DNA from: an uncultured Formosa sp.
GTDB lineage: Bacteria > Bacteroidota > Bacteroidia > Flavobacteriales > Flavobacteriaceae
Direction of reading: 5' to 3'
DNA length: 64,000 nucleotides
Assembly: GCF_947500765.1 (NCBI RefSeq)
Contig: NZ_CANMTH010000003.1
Span: forward strand, 186,001 to 250,000
The stretch's first letter is position 1. The number at the start of each line of letters is the position of its first letter. The notes under the pieces were generated by a model. The model made no database searches. It was not told the DNA's origin and was given only the letters and a program-made list of their open reading frames with translations. Of this stretch, positions 42,415-51,690 are shown piece by piece. A program made the translations under genes and the position numbers.

Positions 42415-45228
42415 TTATTTTTCCATTAATTCGTAACCTTGGTTTATTCCTTTTTCAATAGCAGGTACACCACGTTCCATCCACATAGGTTTAGCTGCAC
42501 CTTTTAAGTAATAATCGAAAAATTGGGACAATCTGATATTAAAATCTTTTCGATTTTGAAATTGTAATGGCCAGTGTGGTTCGCCGTTATAATTTAACAA
42601 CCATGATGGTTTTCCTAATCTGCGTAATCCTGTAAAGAATTCTATACCTTGGTACCATGGCACGTGTCCGTCTGCATCATTATGCATAATTAACACAGGA
42701 GTGTTCACCTTATCTAAGTAAAAAATAGGAGAGTTTTCAATATAACGCATTGGATATTCCCAAGGTGTTCCTCCAATTCTACTTTGTGTGTGTTCATATT
42801 GAAACTGTCTGCTTAATCCTGTTCCCCAACGAATTCCGCCGTAGGCGCTAATCATATTTGGTACAGGAGCTCCAGATTCTACAGCCTTAAATAAATCTGT
42901 TTTCGTTACTAAATATGCTATTTGATAACCACCCCAACTATGACCTTGTAACCCGATATTATCTTTGTCTATAAATCCTTTGGCAACCATGGCAGAGACA
43001 CCAGGCATTAAACAATTGTAAGCACTTTCTCCAGGATATCCATCTTTGTATTCTATATCTGGATTAAAAATCACATATCCTCTACTGGCATAAAAACTAT
43101 AATTTATAGTAGAACGCCCATAGGCAGGAGCTTTGTGACGATATAATCCATCTGAACTTTTTTCATAAAAATTCACAATCATTGGATATTTTTTATTTGG
43201 ATCAAAATCTTCTGGTTTAATCAGCATTCCTGTTAAAGGAATACCGTCTAGAGAGGTCCAAGTCACTAATTCAGCCGTTCCCCAATTGTAATTTTTTTGT
43301 TGTGGATTCGCGTCACTAATTTTGATTTGCTTTTTAAACGTTAAATTAGAATATCTAATATCAGGAAATTCTGTAAAGGACTCTCTTGAGAAAATAACAT
43401 CTGTATTCTCTAACGCTTTTATAGGTCTAGAATATCTGTAAGGGCCTTCTAATAATTGTTCTCCTTTCTTACGTTTAGCATTGTAAGTATAATATCCAGA
43501 ATATTTATTGTCTTCGTTAAAAGTTGAAAACAACCAAGGTGTATTTACATCTAAAAAGCGCTCTTCATCATCTAACTCAACATATCTGTATTGTGTTTTA
43601 GTAGCTCTTCCCGATGTCAATTTAGTCATATCTCCTGTATCTGGATTAATAGACCACACGTCGTATCTGTCGTAAACTAATAATGCACTGTCATCTGCTG
43701 TCCAACCTGCAGCACCGTAAGATCTTGGGTAATTAGGGGTGTCGTTAAGTTCGTTATAAAATATTTTACCTTTAGTTAAATCCAGTTGTTTTCCTGTGCT
43801 AATATTGTAGCTCACCCATGTGCTGTCTACTAAATTATAACCATAGGCATATTTTCCCTTCGGACTTAAACGGATACCGCCTGCAAAGTTTGTTATAATT
43901 GGTTTTGTTTCTCCAGTGTTTACATCAACAAGCGCATAATCTGATGCTCTTAAAGCTGTCCATTGGCGAGATAAATCGTAAGGTTCTGACGTACTCACTA
44001 AAACCTGATTGGCATTTCCTTCATCTCCAATAGTTGCATTTGGATAATCTGTTGTTGCTAATTGAATGATTTTTTTGGTATCTAGATGCAATACGGTTTC
44101 ATAAGATTTCTTTTGATCGCGCTTTACATTCATTTCTTGCACGGTGTATAATTCAGGTTCGTTGTAAGTCCATACTTCAACATTTACAATTTCTTCGTCA
44201 ATTAATGTGGTGTCTTTTATAATTGAAGGTGTAGCTAATCCGAAATAGAGTTTCGATTCATTTTTAGAAAAATGGATTCTCCCGTCTGAAGATACACGGT
44301 ATCCTTTAGGCGCCGTTGTATTATTTAAGATTTGAGAGGCTTTAGCTTCACCAGATTTCCAAACATATAATTGGTTAGGGCGCTCTTGTACTTTAGTTGA
44401 GTCTAAATCGGCAATAAAGCCTAATTTTTCACCAGAATCACTAAAATGTAATTGATAATATTTTACTTGATCATGCCCTTCAAACACTTGTGTTTGTTGA
44501 TTGTTTTCTAGATTTAATACATAAGCTCCGGCAGTTATTTCATCCGTATCACCAGTAGTTGTATATGCAAATCGTTGGCCTTCTTTAGCAAATGTATAGT
44601 TGGTAACATATTTTAAAGTGTCTTCTTTTTGTGTAGTTAAATTTCTAAGCACTAAATGATAACCATTTTCTTTACTTACTTTTTTAAGACCTTTTTTCTT
44701 TTTTCCTTTGGCTAAAGTATCTTTTACTTTGTCATCAGAAAGGGAATCTTTATTTTTCTTTTTATCTTTTTTTACTTCGTCTAGCATATAAGCTACATAA
44801 CCAGACCATTTTTCTGGTACTTTATAAGACTGAATGTTTGCAATTTTATTGATGGTTTTAGATTCTAAATTGTAAATAGCTAAAGTGTCTTTAGGCAAAT
44901 CTTTTTTCTTAACTTTTTTACGTTTTAAAGCTGTAATACTATCTTTCCAAGCATTAATGGTAAATAAAGCATATTTAGAATCGGTTGTAAAAGTTCCTTT
45001 TTTAGCACGATCATGCTCGAAAATAAGTTTGGCTTTCGCATCCTTAATTTTTAAGTATACATCTTCTTCGCCTTGATTTAGTGTATACATTACATAATCA
45101 CCATTTGGAGAAATAGATTCGTCATCAATGGTCTTCCAAAGTCCGATATCGGATTGTTCAAGTGCTTTTTTTTGTGAGTAACTTAAGATGCTACAACAAA
45201 GTAATAGGGTAGAGAGAATAACTTTCAT
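42415..45228 (-). CDS. S9 family (prolyl oligopeptidase-like) exported peptidase
   Basis: This is a 937-aa protein with signal peptide MKVILSTLLLCCSILSYSQ. Residues ~25-640 form the N-terminal beta-propeller-like domain, and ~650-920 the alpha/beta-hydrolase domain. The nucleophile is in GLQGHSWGGYQIA, the acid in HNDADGHVPWYQG and the histidine in NYNGEPHWPLQF. An unusual Lys-rich insert lies around residues 150-180 (VKKDKKKNKDSLSDDKVKD). It is probably periplasmic or outer-membrane-associated and cleaves peptides. It stands alone and is divergent from the PL8 lyase gene. Confidence 0.9.
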   Translation of the reverse strand: MKVILSTLLLCCSILSYSQKKALEQSDIGLWKTIDDESISPNGDYVMYTLNQGEEDVYLKIKDAKAKLIFEHDRAKKGTFTTDSKYALFTINAWKDSITALKRKKVKKKDLPKDTLAIYNLESKTINKIANIQSYKVPEKWSGYVAYMLDEVKKDKKKNKDSLSDDKVKDTLAKGKKKKGLKKVSKENGYHLVLRNLTTQKEDTLKYVTNYTFAKEGQRFAYTTTGDTDEITAGAYVLNLENNQQTQVFEGHDQVKYYQLHFSDSGEKLGFIADLDSTKVQERPNQLYVWKSGEAKASQILNNTTAPKGYRVSSDGRIHFSKNESKLYFGLATPSIIKDTTLIDEEIVNVEVWTYNEPELYTVQEMNVKRDQKKSYETVLHLDTKKIIQLATTDYPNATIGDEGNANQVLVSTSEPYDLSRQWTALRASDYALVDVNTGETKPIITNFAGGIRLSPKGKYAYGYNLVDSTWVSYNISTGKQLDLTKGKIFYNELNDTPNYPRSYGAAGWTADDSALLVYDRYDVWSINPDTGDMTKLTSGRATKTQYRYVELDDEERFLDVNTPWLFSTFNEDNKYSGYYTYNAKRKKGEQLLEGPYRYSRPIKALENTDVIFSRESFTEFPDIRYSNLTFKKQIKISDANPQQKNYNWGTAELVTWTSLDGIPLTGMLIKPEDFDPNKKYPMIVNFYEKSSDGLYRHKAPAYGRSTINYSFYASRGYVIFNPDIEYKDGYPGESAYNCLMPGVSAMVAKGFIDKDNIGLQGHSWGGYQIAYLVTKTDLFKAVESGAPVPNMISAYGGIRWGTGLSRQFQYEHTQSRIGGTPWEYPMRYIENSPIFYLDKVNTPVLIMHNDADGHVPWYQGIEFFTGLRRLGKPSWLLNYNGEPHWPLQFQNRKDFNIRLSQFFDYYLKGAAKPMWMERGVPAIEKGINQGYELMEK

Positions 45229-45446
45229 TTAATCATTTTTTTTTAAATATAATATAATTCAAAATAACTTTTAGTTTTTAAGCTATATCCGACTTAAATT
45301 AACATTTATGATAAAAATAACCTTGTGAAATTAAATATTTATAATCTTTTTTGGTTTGTGTTTATGATTTCGTAAATGGTTTTTATTTCTTAAATTTATA
45401 GATATTGCTCGAAATCGAGTTGAATATTTAGTAAACGAGAATAGAT

Positions 45447-47507
45447 ATGAAAAAAGCTTGGCTTATATTAGGACTGTTTTGTGTGCTTTTACCTTGGCAA
45501 TTTATTGGGCAAACAGAACAGTTAAAAACTAATTTTAAGCAGTTTTATGCTCTAGAGGATGTAAATGTAGCCGAAACAGAATCTTTACTTAATAGTTTGC
45601 AAGTTGATGGTTCTTGGACAGATATTGACTATACCATGACTAGACGAAGCAATTGGTTGCCTCTTAATCATTTAAAGCGTTTAAAATCATTAGCTATAGC
45701 TTATAATCAACCCGATAGTGACTATTTTCAGGATAAAATAGTATCTGAAGCCATATTAAAGGGTCTCAATTATTGGTGTAATCATAAGTTTTGGAGTGAA
45801 AATTGGTGGCTTAAACAAATCGGGATTCCACAAAATTTAGGTCCAATTTTAATTCTTTGTGAATCTTTTATACCAGATGCTTTACAGCAGAAAGCCTTAC
45901 AACTTATGGATGCCAGTGAAATTGGTATGAGCGGACAAAATAAAATTTGGTTAAGCGGTAATGTCTTTATGCGTGAATTATTAAGAGACCATGAAGATGT
46001 TTATAAAATTGCAGCCACAACTATAGAAGATATCGTAGTACAGTCTACAGGAGCAGAAGAAGGTTTACAACCTGATTTCTCATTTCATCAGCACGGCCCG
46101 CAACCACAATTTGGGAATTATGGTTTACATTTTTCCGAAGATATCGTGATGTGGATGTTTATATTTAATAATACGACTTTATCCTTTCCTAAATCTAAGG
46201 TCGATTTAATGCGTAATTTTTTATTCAAAGGTCAGCAAAAGGTCGTATATAACGGTAAATATGATGTTTTAGCTAGCGGCAGACAATTGTTTCCGGAGTA
46301 TGTTGATGGGGAAATTTATCGTGGTGCAAAAACAAAATACGCTACGTTTAATAAAGTTAAAAATCAGTTTAATGCTTTCGATACGCATACTAACCCAGAG
46401 CAAGCTCCTATAGGTTACACACATTTTCAAAATTCGGATTATTCGGTGTATAGAACAACTCAATTTTTTTCACCGGTACGCATGTCTTCTACACGAATTA
46501 TTGGCGCAGAGGCAGGAAATGGAGAAAATCAGCAAGCCTATTATTTAGGAGACGGGACAAACCTTATTTATAGAACGGGAGATGAATATTATGAAATTTA
46601 TCCCGTTTGGGATTGGAAAAAATTACCAGGAACTACAATTGTACAAGACACCGTAAAATTGCCTATACTAGGTTGGGAAGGTTACAGAAATGATTCTGAT
46701 TTTTCTGGAGGTTTAGATGCGGGAAATACGGGAATTACAGCTTTTAAATACAGACGAGATGATGTAGCAGCAAACAAATCGTATGTGTTTAGAAATAACA
46801 AAATTTATGCTTTGGGTTCTGGAATTACCAGTTCTAGGAATGATGAATTATACACTTCAATAAATCAATGCAGGTTAAAAGGCGATGTGATAGTAAGTTC
46901 TACTACAGAAGGATTAAAAAAGGTGTGGCACGATAGCATTGCTTATTTTAGTCTAGACCATAATGTAATACAATACAAACAAGATATAGCCTTAGGCAGT
47001 TGGAACAAAGTAGTGTCTTGGATGCCAGATACTGTTGTTAAAGACTCTATTTTTTATGTGGGTATTGGGCATGGGGTTCAACCAAAATCAGAACGTTATG
47101 CTTATGTAAGTATTGTTGGTGTTTCACCAGAAGATATGTTTCAGACTCAAGTTAAAGATTTAGCGACCATTTTAATGCATACAGATTCAGCGCATGTTTT
47201 AGTCTTTAATAATGGACAAGAAATTACTATAAGTGCTTTCGAGGCTTGCACCATATGGTTAAGTAACGAACAGAGTGTTGCTTTTAATTCTGCTTGTTTA
47301 GTAACTTTTACAAAACAAGATCAGGGTTGGTTGGTTCATGTATCTGATCCGACGCAGTTATTATCAGAAATTTTGTTTGTTATTTCAGGAGAATATACAA
47401 GCTCTAGCCAAACAACTTTTAAAAAGAATTCAAACACCGAAGTCCGAGTTAAACTTCCTCAGGGTATAGATATAGGCACGACAGTGAATTTTAGTCTTGA
47501 AAAATAA
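45447..47507 (+). CDS. Polysaccharide lyase family 8
   Basis: This is a 686-aa exported protein (signal KKAWLILGLFCVLLPWQFIG). The N-terminal (alpha/alpha) toroid has the PL8 landmarks: NWWLKQIGIPQNLGPILILC, the catalytic-cleft DFSFHQHGPQPQFGNYGLHF (His and Tyr), and the nearby SGRQLFPEYVDGEI with the Arg. A beta-sandwich follows (GYTHFQNSDYSVYRTTQFFS onward). PL8 enzymes split chondroitin sulfate, hyaluronan or xanthan by beta-elimination. There is no SusC/D pair, sulfatase or unsaturated glucuronyl hydrolase nearby, so this is an orphan PL8 and its substrate is uncertain. It is divergent from the S9 peptidase. Confidence 0.85.
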   Translation: MKKAWLILGLFCVLLPWQFIGQTEQLKTNFKQFYALEDVNVAETESLLNSLQVDGSWTDIDYTMTRRSNWLPLNHLKRLKSLAIAYNQPDSDYFQDKIVSEAILKGLNYWCNHKFWSENWWLKQIGIPQNLGPILILCESFIPDALQQKALQLMDASEIGMSGQNKIWLSGNVFMRELLRDHEDVYKIAATTIEDIVVQSTGAEEGLQPDFSFHQHGPQPQFGNYGLHFSEDIVMWMFIFNNTTLSFPKSKVDLMRNFLFKGQQKVVYNGKYDVLASGRQLFPEYVDGEIYRGAKTKYATFNKVKNQFNAFDTHTNPEQAPIGYTHFQNSDYSVYRTTQFFSPVRMSSTRIIGAEAGNGENQQAYYLGDGTNLIYRTGDEYYEIYPVWDWKKLPGTTIVQDTVKLPILGWEGYRNDSDFSGGLDAGNTGITAFKYRRDDVAANKSYVFRNNKIYALGSGITSSRNDELYTSINQCRLKGDVIVSSTTEGLKKVWHDSIAYFSLDHNVIQYKQDIALGSWNKVVSWMPDTVVKDSIFYVGIGHGVQPKSERYAYVSIVGVSPEDMFQTQVKDLATILMHTDSAHVLVFNNGQEITISAFEACTIWLSNEQSVAFNSACLVTFTKQDQGWLVHVSDPTQLLSEILFVISGEYTSSSQTTFKKNSNTEVRVKLPQGIDIGTTVNFSLEK

Positions 47508-47513
47508 AAAATA

Positions 47514-47552
47514 ATTGTTTATCAATAATTAAAATATTGTTTATCGATAATT
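47514..47552 (+). promoter_or_regulatory. Two 17-bp operator-like repeats upstream of the DUF2975/XRE genes
   Basis: ATTGTTTATCAATAATT (47514-47530) and ATTGTTTATCGATAATT (47536-47552) differ at one base. Starts are 22 bp apart, two helical turns. Each has a dyad core, TTATCRATAA. A third partial copy (ATTTATCATG) overlaps the start of the DUF2975 gene at 47588. They are likely binding sites of the XRE protein encoded at 48089. Confidence 0.6.
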
Positions 47553-47587
47553 TTTGTTTATTTTTAACAAGTAAATAATTATTTATC

Positions 47588-48085
47588 ATGACTAAGACAA
47601 TTGTATTTAAAACTTTAGTAGATCTTCTTTATATGCTCCATGTAGTAGGTTTAATCGGTATTTTATTCACGGTTCCTTTAGGGATTATCAACATTAATCA
47701 AGCAAATCTTAGTGTTTCAGATTGGACCATTTGGCATTGGAGTATTGTGATGTTAACTTTTATAACATATATCGTATTTTTAAGAGGACTATATTTTCTT
47801 AGAAAAATGGCTAGATTTTTGTTATCCAATAAGTACTTTTCAAATCATATCATCGACAATTTGAAGCAGACGGGATATCATTTTTTGTACACAGGTTTGC
47901 TTTACGTAGGTGTTATTCTCATTGTATTTGTAGGTAAATTATATCTGGGTACATTTGAATTAATTTTTGATGATAACTTATTAATTCCGCTATTTATATC
48001 TATTATAGGATTGTTTTTTATCATTCAAAGCCATTCTTTACTTTTGGCTAAAGATTTTAAAGAAGAGAATGAATTAACAATTTAA
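47588..48085 (+). CDS. DUF2975 integral membrane protein
   Basis: This 165-aa protein has about four transmembrane helices: FKTLVDLLYMLHVVGLIGIL, TIWHWSIVMLTFITYIVFLR, YHFLYTGLLYVGVILIVFVG and LIPLFISIIGLFFIIQSHSL. The FLRGLYFLRKMARFLLSNKY cytosolic loop is basic. DUF2975 proteins are almost always encoded with a small XRE regulator, as here (3 bp downstream), and are thought to modulate it from the membrane. Function otherwise unknown. Confidence 0.85.
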   Translation: MTKTIVFKTLVDLLYMLHVVGLIGILFTVPLGIININQANLSVSDWTIWHWSIVMLTFITYIVFLRGLYFLRKMARFLLSNKYFSNHIIDNLKQTGYHFLYTGLLYVGVILIVFVGKLYLGTFELIFDDNLLIPLFISIIGLFFIIQSHSLLLAKDFKEENELTI

Positions 48086-48088
48086 ATT

Positions 48089-48298
48089 ATGGCTATAATA
48101 GTAAATCTAGATGTTATGTTAGCCAAACGCAAACTAAAAAGTAAAGATTTGGCAGATCGCATTGGTATTACAACGGCGAATATTTCTATTTTAAGATCAG
48201 GAAAAGCTAAAGCCATTCGTTTTTCAACATTAGAGGCCATTTGTAAAGCGCTAGATTGTCAGCCGGCGGATATACTCGAATATTCTGAATCTGATTAA
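48089..48298 (+). CDS. XRE-family helix-turn-helix regulator (YozG-like)
   Basis: This is a 69-aa HTH protein. The HTH is KSKDLADRIGITTANISILR, with a core helix SGKAKAIRFSTLEAICKALD and the C-terminal CQPADILEY typical of the YozG group. It starts 3 bp after the DUF2975 stop and probably regulates the pair through the repeats at 47514-47552. Its last codons lie just before the monooxygenase start at 48318, so the three may be co-transcribed. Confidence 0.9.
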   Translation: MAIIVNLDVMLAKRKLKSKDLADRIGITTANISILRSGKAKAIRFSTLEAICKALDCQPADILEYSESD

Positions 48299-48317
48299 AC
48301 GTATAAATAACAGCAAA

Positions 48318-49763
48318 TTGAAAAAAGAGCATAAAGCAGGCAGTTGTTGGACAATATGTAATGCATGCCAAGGTCAAGGTAAAAAACGCCGAAGACTGAA
48401 TAAAATGGCAAGACAACATTATCAGAATGCTTGTAAACAATTTGAGAACGACAAACAAGGGGCTGCTCCCAGAAAACCCAAAGGGAATTTATATTCTTGT
48501 ACAGATTGTTCAGGATCGGGTATAGTGGCATCAGACCATTTTCCATTGGCCGATACATCACGTTATCCACATGTTGCCATTATTGGTGGAGGAATAGGAG
48601 GTATGGCATTGGCTGTTGCATGCCTACATCGGGGTATTCCGTTTACACTTTACGAACGCGATAGTAGTTTTGATGTGCGATCTCAAGGTTATGGTCTTAC
48701 ATTACAACAAGCCAGTAAAGCCATGTCTGGTTTTGGAATTTCAGAATTTAAAGACGGTATTGTTTCTACGCGTCATGTTGTACATACCACAGATGGCACA
48801 GTGATAGGAGAATGGGGTATGAGAAAGTGGTTGAATACCACAAAACAACCAACTTCAAAACGCACCAATGTACATATTGCACGCCAAGCTTTACGGCAGG
48901 AACTTATGGAACAACTTGGTGGTGGTAAAATGGTACAATGGAATCATCAGTTTGTAGGTTTTAAGAGTTCGAAACAGAGTAGTGCAAATTTGCAATTTCT
49001 TGTAAATGGAGAAACTAAGCATGTTAAGGCCGATGTGGTTGTTGGTGCAGATGGTATTCGTAGCGCTGTTCGGAAATTATTGATTGGTGATATTATTACA
49101 CCTTTACGTTACTTAGGTTGTATTGTTATTTTAGGAATTTGTCCGTTAGAAGCTCTAGATGGTCTCGAAAGTGATTTATTAGATTCGGCTACTGTTTTTC
49201 AAACGGCTAATGGTAATGAACGCATATATATTATGCCTTTTTCAAAAGATAAAATCATGTGGCAACTCAGTTTTCCAATGGCAGAAGAAGAAGCTATATC
49301 TTTAAGTTCTAAAGGGGCATTTGTACTTAAAGAAGAAGCCTGTTCTAGAACCCAATGGCACGATCCCATTCCGCAGATTATGGCAGCAACTCAGGCTAAT
49401 ATGGTGTCTGGCTACCCTGTATACGATCGTGCATTATTGAAACCAGAATTAATGGAACAAGAACACATTACATTAATTGGTGATGCAGCTCATCCTATGA
49501 GTCCGTTTAAAGGTCAAGGTGCAAATCAAGCTTTACTAGACGCTTTGTCTTTAGCTCGCGAAATAACTAGAAAATGTAAACCGGATTTACAATGGAAGCA
49601 AAACGGTATTAGAACCAGTGTCTTAACTGCATTTGAAAGGGAAATGATTACACGTAGTACTAGCAAAGTGAAGGATTCTGCTGCTGCAGCTAAATTTTTA
49701 CATTCAGAAATTGTATTAGAAGAAGGAAATGAACCTAGAGGACGAAGTCTAAAAAGAAAATAG
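48318..49763 (+). CDS. FAD-dependent monooxygenase with N-terminal CxxCxGxG module
   Basis: This 481-aa protein is predicted from a TTG start at 48318; the first ATG would remove one zinc-type pair. The N-terminal ~70 residues carry CNACQGQG and CTDCSGSG, two DnaJ-type CxxCxGxG motifs likely to bind zinc. Next come the FAD dinucleotide fold (PHVAIIGGGIGGMALAVACL), a VVVGADGIRSAVRKLL DG motif, and ITLIGDAAHPMSPFKGQGAN with the GD motif of class A monooxygenases. The enzyme would hydroxylate an aromatic or similar substrate with NAD(P)H. The N-terminal module is unusual for this class. It lies 20 bp after the XRE gene. Confidence 0.75.
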   Translation: MKKEHKAGSCWTICNACQGQGKKRRRLNKMARQHYQNACKQFENDKQGAAPRKPKGNLYSCTDCSGSGIVASDHFPLADTSRYPHVAIIGGGIGGMALAVACLHRGIPFTLYERDSSFDVRSQGYGLTLQQASKAMSGFGISEFKDGIVSTRHVVHTTDGTVIGEWGMRKWLNTTKQPTSKRTNVHIARQALRQELMEQLGGGKMVQWNHQFVGFKSSKQSSANLQFLVNGETKHVKADVVVGADGIRSAVRKLLIGDIITPLRYLGCIVILGICPLEALDGLESDLLDSATVFQTANGNERIYIMPFSKDKIMWQLSFPMAEEEAISLSSKGAFVLKEEACSRTQWHDPIPQIMAATQANMVSGYPVYDRALLKPELMEQEHITLIGDAAHPMSPFKGQGANQALLDALSLAREITRKCKPDLQWKQNGIRTSVLTAFEREMITRSTSKVKDSAAAAKFLHSEIVLEEGNEPRGRSLKRK

Positions 49764-49810
49764 AAGTGAGCTTATTTTTTATATAAGTTTTATGACATGT
49801 GTTAACCGAA

Positions 49811-49840
49811 TTTTGTTAATTTTAGTATCATGTAATTTTG
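49811..49840 (+). promoter_or_regulatory. Consensus Bacteroidota promoter of the GNAT gene
   Basis: TTTTG (49811-49815), 17 nt, then TAATTTTG (49833-49840) fits TTG-N17-23-TAnnTTTG. Transcription would begin near 49847, which excludes the ATG at 49792 and favours the start at 49879. It shows what a normal -33/-7 pair looks like in this genome. Confidence 0.7.
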
Positions 49841-49878
49841 TTTATAGTGTAATGTATAGACAAATAAACTTAAGTGAT

Positions 49879-50364
49879 ATGATTAGAGAAATGACTGAAG
49901 CAGACAGCTCTAGAGTTCTAGATATTTATAAAATGGGATTAGATTCTAGAAATGCAACTTTTGAAATTAATGTTCCGCTTTGGTCTACTTGGGATTCAAA
50001 ACATTTAAAGCATTCCAGATTTGTGTGGGTAGAAAATGATATTGTATTAGGGTGGATAGCTTTGTCTCCAATATCTACTAGAGAGACGTATAGCGGTGTT
50101 GCTGAAGTTAGTATTTATCTTGATTCAACTTGTTTTCAAAAAGGAATAGGATCGTTACTCATGGATCATGTTATAAAGTCTTCTGAAGATCATGGCATTT
50201 GGACTTTACATTCAAGTGTGTTTCCTGAAAATATAGGAACACTGAAACTTCATGAAAAATTTAAATTTAGATTAATTGGATGTCGAGAAAAAATAGCACA
50301 ACTTGACGGCTTATGGAGAGATACATTACTGTTAGAGAGACGGAGTAATATTACTGGAATTTAA
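49879..50364 (+). CDS. GNAT acetyltransferase (phosphinothricin acetyltransferase-like)
   Basis: This 161-aa protein starts at 49879 (MIREMTEADSSRVLDIYKMG). It has the PAT-type pattern: GLDSRNATFEINVPLWSTWD (substrate loop), VWVENDIVLGWIALSPISTR, VYL-type strand AEVSIYLDSTCFQKGIGSLL with the acetyl-CoA P-loop, and ENIGTLKLHEKFKFRLIGCR. The family acetylates amino-acid-like amines such as phosphinothricin or methionine sulfoximine. The longer frame from 49792 overlaps the promoter and is rejected. Confidence 0.85.
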   Translation: MIREMTEADSSRVLDIYKMGLDSRNATFEINVPLWSTWDSKHLKHSRFVWVENDIVLGWIALSPISTRETYSGVAEVSIYLDSTCFQKGIGSLLMDHVIKSSEDHGIWTLHSSVFPENIGTLKLHEKFKFRLIGCREKIAQLDGLWRDTLLLERRSNITGI

Positions 50365-50375
50365 TTATAGAAATT

Positions 50376-50440
50376 AAAGGTTGAGATTAACTTAAATTAT
50401 GATTTTTTAGAAACAATCTATTTGGTTATTCTCAACCTTT
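50376..50440. terminator. Terminator between GNAT and DUF2147 genes
   Basis: AAAGGTTGAGATTAAC (50376-50391) pairs imperfectly with GGTTATTCTCAACCTTT (50424-50440) across a 32-nt loop, between two convergent stops. Confidence 0.55.
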
Positions 50441-50450
50441 GATTATTGTA

Positions 50451-50870
50451 TTATTCTTTTCTAAGCCAATATTGTGTTCTTCCAAAAAGAGAAACGCCTA
50501 AAAAACCTCTTACTTTAAGTTTATTGTTGTTTACTAATTTTAAATAACAGCTGTAAACGTCTCCAGATTCTGGATCTAAAATTGTTCCATCACTATATTC
50601 ATCATCATCTTTTTTAATATCTTCAATAATAACTAAGCCAATCATTGGTTGATTCTTTTTGTCTCCTTCACAAGCCGTACAAACCGAGTTTTTTTCTCCG
50701 ATATATTTATCAATTATTTTTGCAGAATAAATATCATTGGTTTTAGATATTTCAATAAGTGCCTTTTTTTCATTGGTTTTATCGTCGTAGGTTTCCCATT
50801 GTCCAATAATAGTTTGTCCCGTAGCTGTGATACTTAGAGTGATTAAAAGTAGAAAAAATAGATGTTTCAT
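50451..50870 (-). CDS. DUF2147 exported protein
   Basis: This is a 139-aa protein with signal peptide KHLFFLLLITLSITATGQ. The DUF2147 signature is IIGQWETYDDKTNEKKALIE, IIDKYIGEKNSVCTACEGDK with two Cys, LGLVII-like MIGLVIIEDIKKDDDEY, GTILDPESGDVYSCYLKLV, then VRGFLGVSLFGRTQYWLRK. The family is periplasmic and shows a lipocalin-like barrel; its ligand is unknown. It appears monocistronic. Confidence 0.85.
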   Translation of the reverse strand: MKHLFFLLLITLSITATGQTIIGQWETYDDKTNEKKALIEISKTNDIYSAKIIDKYIGEKNSVCTACEGDKKNQPMIGLVIIEDIKKDDDEYSDGTILDPESGDVYSCYLKLVNNNKLKVRGFLGVSLFGRTQYWLRKE

Positions 50871-51127
50871 TATGGTTTATGTATTTAGTTAATTTAATGT
50901 TTATTGTGTGTTTTCTGTAAAACAGGGTTAAAATATATTAAATTATTAAAATTAACAATGTTTTTATGTGAAAACGTGTAAATATATAAGTGTTTATTGA
51001 AAATAAATAAATAGAGAGTCTAATTTATTTTCATCTAGAAGCAAATTATAACCGCTGTTTTGTTAAAGATTACTTAAAAAAATGTTTAGCAATTAAACCT
51101 TTATATAATTTAGTTATCCTAGTTAGC

Positions 51128-51688
51128 ATGAAAACTATTAAATTATATTATTCAATAATGACGTTACAAAAGTATGTTCTGTTATTAGCTGTTTTATTTG
51201 CACCGGTGCATTATGGTTATATGTATGGACAATCCAACATTGAATCATCTATAAAATCAAATCAAGAACATATTGCCGTTTATGATTTTGATGCTATTGA
51301 ACCTCTATTGTATACAGATTCAGATACAATACATATCATAAATTTTTGGGCTATGTGGTGTGCACCTTGCGTTAAGGAATTACCAATTCTTAAAGCTTAT
51401 GAAAAGAAGCATCCCAATGTAGAGGTTTTATTAATAAGTATGGACTTTCCTGAAAATATAGAATCAGAACTTAAGCCATTTTTAAAAGCAAAAGGCATTA
51501 CCTCTAAAGTTGTTATGTTAGACGACCCTGATGCAAATAGCTGGATAGATAAAATAGACCCAAATTGGTCTGGAGCCATTCCGTTTACCATAATTTTTAA
51601 TAAAGACAAACGTAGATTTTACGAACGGTCCTTTGAAAACATTGAAGACTTAGAACAAGAAATAAATAACACAATAAATAATAAATAA
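51128..51688 (+). CDS. TlpA-like thioredoxin-fold protein
   Basis: This 186-aa exported protein has an N-terminal hydrophobic segment (YVLLLAVLFAPVHYGYMYG); a start at the internal ATG at 51158 is possible. The domain has IINFWAMWCAPCVKELPILK (WCxxC active site), VEVLLISMDFPENIE, then the cis-Pro region GAIPFTIIFN. It is probably a periplasmic thiol-disulfide reductase. It lies 2 bp upstream of the redoxin gene, so they are co-transcribed. Confidence 0.85.
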   Translation: MKTIKLYYSIMTLQKYVLLLAVLFAPVHYGYMYGQSNIESSIKSNQEHIAVYDFDAIEPLLYTDSDTIHIINFWAMWCAPCVKELPILKAYEKKHPNVEVLLISMDFPENIESELKPFLKAKGITSKVVMLDDPDANSWIDKIDPNWSGAIPFTIIFNKDKRRFYERSFENIEDLEQEINNTINNK

Positions 51689-51690
51689 GA

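Noticed and set aside
49792..49878. Extended N-terminus for the GNAT at 49879
   Set aside because: The consensus promoter at 49811-49840 lies inside it, and the extra residues do not fit the family.
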